NCBI GenBank assembly: GCA_023143305.1
Contig: JAGLHV010000017.1
Location: 1-12,059 of the forward strand
Reading direction: 5' to 3'
DNA length: 12,059 nt
Source: a bacterium
Lineage (GTDB): Bacteria; CBDUZB01; JAGLHV01
The notes under the pieces were generated by a model, which saw only the letters and a list, made by a program, of their open reading frames with translations, ran no database searches and was not told the DNA's origin. The translations under genes were made by a program, and so were the position numbers. Below are positions 8,055-12,059 of the stretch, one piece after another (the first letter of the stretch is position 1; each line of letters starts with the position of its first letter).

Positions 8055-9295
8055 TGTATATTAATTTTTTATTTGAACAAAAATCACTAAAGCGGAATTT
8101 TTACCAAATGCGAATAAAACTAATGCGTAAAATTGATTATTATCTGGGTATTCCTATTTGTTATTTTATTTCTATAATTAATAAATTGATTGTTTTTCCC
8201 TCTAAAAAAAACAATTTAAAGAACTGCCGAAAAGTATTATTTATTAAGTTCTTAGGGATGGGAAGCATAGTTCTTGCTTCATCGGCTTTAAAATTATTCA
8301 AGGCACAATATCCCTCTTGTAAAATTTATTTCATGACTTTTAATAAGAACAAGGATATCTGTGAACTTTTGGATTTAACAAGCAATCAATATCTATTGAC
8401 TGTTGATGAGTCCTCACTAATATCAATTATAATCGGCACTTTAAAAAATATAATTATTTTAAGGAGGCAAAAGATAGATGCTGTTATTGATATGGAATTT
8501 TTTTCCCGGGCAACAGCAATAATTTCTTTTCTAATCAGTCCGGCTTACCGGGTCGGTTTTTGTAACCCGAATACAAAAGGATTATATAGAGGTAATTTTT
8601 TGACTCACCCGGTAAGGTATAATTGTTATAAGCATACTATTGATATTTTTGGTGCTTTGCTGAAGCCGTTTGATGTACAAAGAAAGAATAAGGAAATTTT
8701 TCTGCCAAAAATTAAAATTGATGAAAAAACCAAAGAAGAGGTTTTTTGTAAATTAAAAAAAATAAATTGTAACGTTGACAGAAAAAGCAGATTAATAATA
8801 ATAAATGTAAATAGTAGTAAATTGGCTACTTTAAGAAAGTGGCCGAAAGAAAATTTTATTATTCTTGCTGATAAAATTATTGACTACAACCATGAAAACT
8901 TTCTGATATTTATTGGGGATAAAGCAGATAAACAATATGTAACTTCGTGTATTAGCGGGATAAAAAATAAAAACAATGTGCTTAATTTAAGCAGCAAAAT
9001 AAACATAAGGGAATTAACTGCTCTTTTTTACAGCAGTAAAGTGTTTATTACTAATGATTCGGGTCCTGCACATTTAGCAGGTTTAACCGATATTAACATA
9101 TTTGTTTTTTTTGGGCCTGAAACACCTGTTTTGTATAGACCGATTAGTGACAGAGTGGCTGTATTTTATAAAAATTTTTATTGTTCTCCCTGTCTTACAA
9201 TATACAACGGAAAATACTCTACTTGTAAAAATAATGAATGTTTAAGGGGAATTGGGGTTAATGAAGTATTCTATAAAATAAAGGACTATATTTAA
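8054..9295 (+). CDS. Family 9 glycosyltransferase (heptosyltransferase-like)
   Basis: This is a GT-B fold enzyme. Numbering is from GTG 8054, which overlaps the preceding TAG by one base. ATGs at 8108 (residue 19) and 8123 (residue 24) are real alternatives, and the sequence after residue 24 (RKIDYYLGIPICYFIS) looks like the conserved beginning of this subfamily. None of the three has a clear Shine-Dalgarno. An acceptor-side motif IKFLGMGSIVLASSALKLF (64-82) is followed by RKWPKENF (261-268), the donor-side signature TNDSGPAHLAG (333-343) and FFGPETPVLY (352-361), all typical of ADP-heptose:LPS transferases. A C-terminal cysteine set (377, 380, 391, 396; C-x2-C-x10-C-x4-C) occurs in many GT9 proteins. 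The Asp following MG in WaaC is Ser71 here. Residues 33-48 are hydrophobic and may bind the membrane face. It probably extends a lipid-linked core or glycan; the sugar is unknown. Confidence 0.85.
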   Translation: MYINFLFEQKSLKRNFYQMRIKLMRKIDYYLGIPICYFISIINKLIVFPSKKNNLKNCRKVLFIKFLGMGSIVLASSALKLFKAQYPSCKIYFMTFNKNKDICELLDLTSNQYLLTVDESSLISIIIGTLKNIIILRRQKIDAVIDMEFFSRATAIISFLISPAYRVGFCNPNTKGLYRGNFLTHPVRYNCYKHTIDIFGALLKPFDVQRKNKEIFLPKIKIDEKTKEEVFCKLKKINCNVDRKSRLIIINVNSSKLATLRKWPKENFIILADKIIDYNHENFLIFIGDKADKQYVTSCISGIKNKNNVLNLSSKINIRELTALFYSSKVFITNDSGPAHLAGLTDINIFVFFGPETPVLYRPISDRVAVFYKNFYCSPCLTIYNGKYSTCKNNECLRGIGVNEVFYKIKDYI

Positions 9296-9308
9296 GGGTT
9301 CCTCATAT

Positions 9309-9331
9309 TTGACATAAAAACTTATTATAAT
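9309..9331 (+). promoter_or_regulatory. Promoter-like hexamers with short spacing
   Basis: A perfect TTGACA (9309-9314) and a perfect TATAAT (9326-9331) are separated by only 11 bp, too close to act together as a standard sigma-70 promoter. TATAAT may work with a poor -35 (TCATAT, 9303-9308), or TTGACA with the weak -10 TGTAAA (9331-9336, 16-bp spacing). Either would start a transcript before the hairpin at 9365 and serve the gene at 9448. Confidence 0.35.
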
Positions 9332-9364
9332 GTAAAAAAAATATTAAACTAAAGAGACGGGAAA

Positions 9365-9395
9365 AAACTCCTTAAGCAAGTAAAATAAGGAGTTT
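9365..9395 (+). promoter_or_regulatory. Perfect 10-bp hairpin sequestering a Shine-Dalgarno sequence
   Basis: AAACTCCTTA (9365-9374) pairs perfectly with TAAGGAGTTT (9386-9395) across an 11-base loop. The right arm contains AAGGAG (9387-9392), correctly spaced before ATG 9399. The left arm carries CTCCTT, which is also the anti-Shine-Dalgarno sequence of 16S rRNA, so a folded transcript would hide the ribosome site. On the + strand only three T follow the G+C-bearing part of the stem, making it a poor terminator. On the - strand the stem runs into TTTTTT and would look like an intrinsic terminator, but no - strand gene is present to need one. Confidence 0.5.
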
Positions 9396-9398
9396 AAA

Positions 9399-9416
9399 AT
9401 GTTTAGAAAGAAATAA
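9399..9416 (+). CDS. Possible five-codon leader ORF (MFRKK)
   Basis: ATG TTT AGA AAG AAA is followed by tandem TAA TAA stops. AAGGAG lies 6 bases upstream, a better ribosome site than that of the large gene at 9448. The frame differs from that gene and 31 bases separate the first stop from its start. Its size gives no coding evidence, so the call rests only on ribosome-site quality, spacing and double stop. It could be a translated leader, a relic of a lost gene start, or chance. Confidence 0.25.
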   Translation: MFRKK

Positions 9417-9447
9417 TAAAAGCAAATTGTGAGAATATAAAAATAAA

Positions 9448-11667
9448 ATGATAGAATTTATTAAAAAAAAATATTTTTTGGTTATCTTGGTGCTGTTTAT
9501 ATTGCTTTCCGGAGTCCTTATTAATTTAGATCTACCGGTTTTCGGCAAAGATAGTTCTTTTTACTTGATATTATCCCGTTCCATTAGTTCCGGTCAGGGA
9601 TATAGTGACCTTTATTATCCTCAAAATCCTCCTAATACAGAGTTTCCATTTGTTTATCCTTTGATATTGGCAATGATTTTAAAAATTTTTCCCAAAGCTG
9701 TTATTGAATTAAAATTGCTTTCCGTTTTATTTGGGTTGGCCTCTTTAATCGGTATATATCTTTTGTTTTTGAATAAACATAATAACGATGTACAAAATAA
9801 AAGGTTTACAGCTGTAATTTATGATTTGGCAAGGCTAAATCATGAGTGGGTGATATTGTTATTGGTTTGTACTAATTTGTGGTTCCTATTATTTTCTACA
9901 CTTATTGCTTCTGAAATAATTTATCTGTTTTTTTCTCTTATTACTCTTATTTGGTTAGAAAAATATGCGGATAATGTAAAAGTCGTTAATAAATATTTAT
10001 TTTTAGTATCTTTTATGTTAATTGCATCTTTTTTTATTAAATTTATCGGGTTTTCGTTGTTTATGGCCGGCTCTATTTATTTTTTTATGATTAGGAATAA
10101 ATATAAAAAAGGTTTGCTTTTAGTTGTTTTTTATTTCTTATTAATTTTACCATGGATAATTAGATTGATTTTAGTTTCTGATTCGGCTGTATCTATGAAT
10201 TACCTTGACCAATTTATATTAGGACACCGTCTATCTGTTATGAATATAGCCAGGGCAATTCCCGGTAATATTATCCGGTATACTTATAAAATTCCCGCTT
10301 TTTTGTTTTCAGGATACTTTAGTCCGTTAGTTTTAAAGGGTAAAAAAGTTTATTTTATTTTTTCTGCTTTGGGAAGCATCTTTATTTTTATAAATGTATT
10401 ATGGGGTTTTATCTTAAATTTTCGTAAGGGTAAAAATAATTTGATAAATATATATACCCTGTGCTATTTAGGAATAATAATTGTTTTACCCGGCTGTCTT
10501 TATGCGAAAATAGGGAATAGATTGTTTTTCCCTTTACTTCCTTTCATAATATATTATTTTTTAAATGGTTTAGTCGTAATGATATTCTGGTTTTCGCGAT
10601 TTGTAAACTTAAGTTTTTTTAAGAATAAATATTGGGTATTGGTTGGTGGGTTGTGTTTTATATTTATAGGTAACTTGTTTGTTATATTAAGATCCGCAAA
10701 AAGTAATGGACTTTATTGTTCGGGGTGCACGTCTTTATCAAAAATCCAGAGGGAAAAATATATTTTATCCTGGTATATCGGTCAACTAACTGTAATTGAA
10801 TGGGTTAGAGAAAACACTTTATTAAATGATGCATTTATGTGTTCTAATCCGGCATTATTTTATTTAGAGACTAATCGCCGGGCAGTATATTTTCAGAAAG
10901 AGCCCTATTATCCTAATTACCGTAGAGAGACGGAAGAGATAGAGTTTATAATAAAAGATAAAAAAATTAAATATATTATTGCGGATAATGATGAACAAAA
11001 GGAAATAATTGACCAGATAAACTATCAGGAAAATATTAAATTAATATTGGTCCCTTTAAAAAAATTTAAATTACTGGAAGAGGGCTGGATAGAAATATAT
11101 AAAGTGGTCGAAATTAATTTACAGGCTAAAGCATTAAACAGTCAGGGAGTCTATTCTTTTAGTAATAAAGATTTTAAGCAAGCAATAGCAAATTTTAAAA
11201 AGGTATTAGAAATAGATCCTAATTTTTTATTATATTTTAATCTGGGTAGTTGTTATGAAAAAAAAGGGTTATTTGAGGAAAGTGCAGGGTTTTATAATAA
11301 AGCAATTGATTTGCAGCCCAACTATGAAATAGCTAAAAACCGAGTGTCCTTTCTTCGACAGAAACGGGTAGTAGAGAAGAAACCCAAGGATGCGGGAGAA
11401 TATTTGTTGTTGGGAGATATTTATTTAAAAAATCATGATTTTTTTCAGGCAGTACTCTCTTTTAAAAGAGCACTTCAATTAGATTCCCGATTAACAATTG
11501 CTTATTATAATTTGGGAATTGTTTATAGTTACGTGCAGGATTATGACTTGGCTATATTATATCTTAAAAAAGTAATCGGGATGAATTCCCTTTTAAAGAA
11601 TAAGGCAGAATGTTTAATTAAGATTAATGAGAAAATAAAAAATATCCAGGAGCAGGACTCTAATTAA
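9448..11667 (+). CDS. PMT/ArnT-like membrane glycosyltransferase with C-terminal TPR domain, paralogue of the 5724-8054 gene
   Basis: The 739-residue protein has the same plan as its neighbour upstream. The GT-C membrane domain (1-415) has first-loop GKDSSFYLILSRS (33-45) with Asp35 as likely catalytic acid, TEFPFVYPLILA (64-75), ASEIIYLFFS (154-163) and GNRLFFPLLPF (356-366). A soluble alpha/beta region (about 436-555) contains WVRENTLLNDAFMCSN (452-467). TPRs follow (about 563-715), including FNLGSCYEKKGLF (597-609), LQPNYEIAKNR (622-632) and AYYNLGIVY (685-693). Corresponding segments of the paralogue read FNLGCCYEKMGLF and LQPNYEIAKNR. The membrane and loop parts differ far more, so donor or acceptor specificity may have diverged. 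Predicted role: extracytoplasmic sugar transfer from a lipid-linked donor. ATG 9448 has only a weak ribosome site (GTGAGA near 9429). The 152-bp leader with hairpin suggests separate control from the upstream operon. Confidence 0.8.
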   Translation: MIEFIKKKYFLVILVLFILLSGVLINLDLPVFGKDSSFYLILSRSISSGQGYSDLYYPQNPPNTEFPFVYPLILAMILKIFPKAVIELKLLSVLFGLASLIGIYLLFLNKHNNDVQNKRFTAVIYDLARLNHEWVILLLVCTNLWFLLFSTLIASEIIYLFFSLITLIWLEKYADNVKVVNKYLFLVSFMLIASFFIKFIGFSLFMAGSIYFFMIRNKYKKGLLLVVFYFLLILPWIIRLILVSDSAVSMNYLDQFILGHRLSVMNIARAIPGNIIRYTYKIPAFLFSGYFSPLVLKGKKVYFIFSALGSIFIFINVLWGFILNFRKGKNNLINIYTLCYLGIIIVLPGCLYAKIGNRLFFPLLPFIIYYFLNGLVVMIFWFSRFVNLSFFKNKYWVLVGGLCFIFIGNLFVILRSAKSNGLYCSGCTSLSKIQREKYILSWYIGQLTVIEWVRENTLLNDAFMCSNPALFYLETNRRAVYFQKEPYYPNYRRETEEIEFIIKDKKIKYIIADNDEQKEIIDQINYQENIKLILVPLKKFKLLEEGWIEIYKVVEINLQAKALNSQGVYSFSNKDFKQAIANFKKVLEIDPNFLLYFNLGSCYEKKGLFEESAGFYNKAIDLQPNYEIAKNRVSFLRQKRVVEKKPKDAGEYLLLGDIYLKNHDFFQAVLSFKRALQLDSRLTIAYYNLGIVYSYVQDYDLAILYLKKVIGMNSLLKNKAECLIKINEKIKNIQEQDSN

Positions 11668-11826
11668 TTTTTTTGTAATGCAAGGTGTGTTTTTATTTGG
11701 GTGTAGTTCTTTTGGAAAAGAGATTTGAAAAGATGTAGTTGATTAATAGAATGGTGCTACTGAATAAAGGATTTAAACTATGGATATAACTTGTAAATTT
11801 ATTTTTTTATCGGAAAGGTTAAATTA
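11668..11826 (+). promoter_or_regulatory. Intergenic region with a candidate sigma-70 promoter
   Basis: TTGAAA (11725-11730) and TAGAAT (11747-11752) each match the consensus at five of six bases, with a 16-bp spacer, and point at the gene starting at 11827. The resulting leader would be about 65-70 bases. A ribosome site AAAGG (11814-11818) sits 8 bases before that ATG. T-runs follow the upstream stop, but I see no hairpin preceding them, so no terminator is called. Nothing else is recognisable in this gap. Confidence 0.35.
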
Positions 11827-12059
11827 ATGAAAATTGTATTAGTAAAATCTTCAATTTATGGAAGTATTCCTTTGGGGATAACGGATGGAATGTCTCCTAT
11901 AATAAATAGGTTTATTCATACTTGTCCGCCGTTAGGCATACCCTATATAGCGGCGGTTTTGTTAAAAGAGGGATTCGATGTGAGTATAGTAGACCCGGAT
12001 GTTTACAGGAAAAAAAACACAGACGCTGCTATTGTAAAAATACTTGACCAAAAACCGGA
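11827..12059 (+). CDS. N-terminus of a probable B12-binding domain radical SAM protein (3' truncated)
   Basis: ATG 11827 opens a frame that stays open to the right edge (77 complete codons). It begins MKIVLVKSSIYG, a beta strand and loop, and continues with CPPLGIPYIAAVLLKEGFDV and SIVDPDVY. The pattern PPLG-x-x-Y(I/L)AA-x-L then a charged helix and a second beta strand ending in D is the usual beginning of the cobalamin-binding (Rossmann-like) domain in B12-dependent radical SAM proteins. The diagnostic CxxxCxxC cluster would lie beyond the window, so the radical SAM half is inferred. Such proteins are frequent near surface-glycan and lipid-modification genes, often as methylases, but no substrate can be named. 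AAAGG 8 bases upstream supports the start. Confidence 0.65.
   Translation, partial: MKIVLVKSSIYGSIPLGITDGMSPIINRFIHTCPPLGIPYIAAVLLKEGFDVSIVDPDVYRKKNTDAAIVKILDQKP

Noticed and set aside
9309..9331. A textbook sigma-70 promoter from TTGACA and TATAAT
   Set aside because: Both hexamers are perfect but only 11 bp apart, so they cannot act together as a normal pair; kept only as a low-confidence regulatory entry.
9340..9400. Riboswitch in the leader of the 9448 gene
   Set aside because: The hairpin is simple, and I could not match the flanking bases to a known class such as c-di-GMP, preQ1 or cobalamin.
11662..11680. Intrinsic terminator after the last complete gene (T-run)
   Set aside because: The run of T has no stable hairpin before it; only a short AT palindrome is present.
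11679..11729. Short ORF beginning ATG CAA GGT in the last gap
   Set aside because: It has about 16 codons, no ribosome site and no recognisable product.
1..12059. CRISPR array, insertion sequence, tRNA or rRNA
   Set aside because: No regularly spaced repeats, transposase motifs, terminal inverted repeats or structured RNA genes were seen on either strand.

Overview
The window is AT-rich (about one third G+C or less by eye). All seven recognisable complete or 5'-truncated genes, plus one gene cut at the right edge, lie on the + strand. Shine-Dalgarno sites (GAGGAG, AGGAGGGG) mark a bacterium. A family-9 (heptosyltransferase-like) enzyme, a polyprenyl-phosphate-type GT2 and several PMT/ArnT-like membrane transferases point to an envelope glycan or glycoprotein locus, probably in a Gram-negative-type cell. 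I cannot assign a phylum. The mix of TPR-fused PMT proteins, AsnB paralogues and B12-binding radical SAM proteins is reminiscent of uncultured candidate phyla such as Omnitrophota, but that is only an impression.

Layout. 1-1153: 3' part of a membrane protein with at least six C-terminal TPRs. 1158-3065: AsnB-type glutamine amidotransferase starting at GTG. 3104-3997: DPMS/GtrB-like GT2 with two C-terminal membrane helices. 3994-5706: soluble protein with a predicted alpha/alpha-toroid followed by a beta-rich half, heparinase II/III-like in plan. 5724-8054: PMT/ArnT-like transferase with C-terminal TPRs. 8054-9295: GT9 glycosyltransferase. 9296-9447: a 152-bp gap with promoter-like hexamers, a perfect 10-bp hairpin and a five-codon ORF whose ribosome site lies in that hairpin. 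9448-11667: a paralogue of the 5724-8054 gene. 11668-11826: a 159-bp gap with a candidate promoter. 11827-12059: start of a probable cobalamin-binding radical SAM protein.

The genes from 1 to 9295 are tightly packed (gaps of 4, 38 and 17 bp; overlaps of 4 and 1 bp) and read as one operon. The last PMT-TPR gene and the radical SAM gene may have their own promoters.

Working model (inference): the GT2 loads a sugar onto polyprenyl phosphate on the cytoplasmic face, and the PMT-like proteins transfer it to an acceptor outside the membrane. Their TPR tails would recognise the acceptor, as in the eukaryotic TMTC O-mannosyltransferases. The AsnB paralogue may amidate a sugar acid, the toroid protein may act on a uronate-type glycan, and the GT9 may extend a lipid-linked core. 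The least characterised parts are the triple set of PMT-TPR fusions, the toroid protein and the hairpin leader before 9448.
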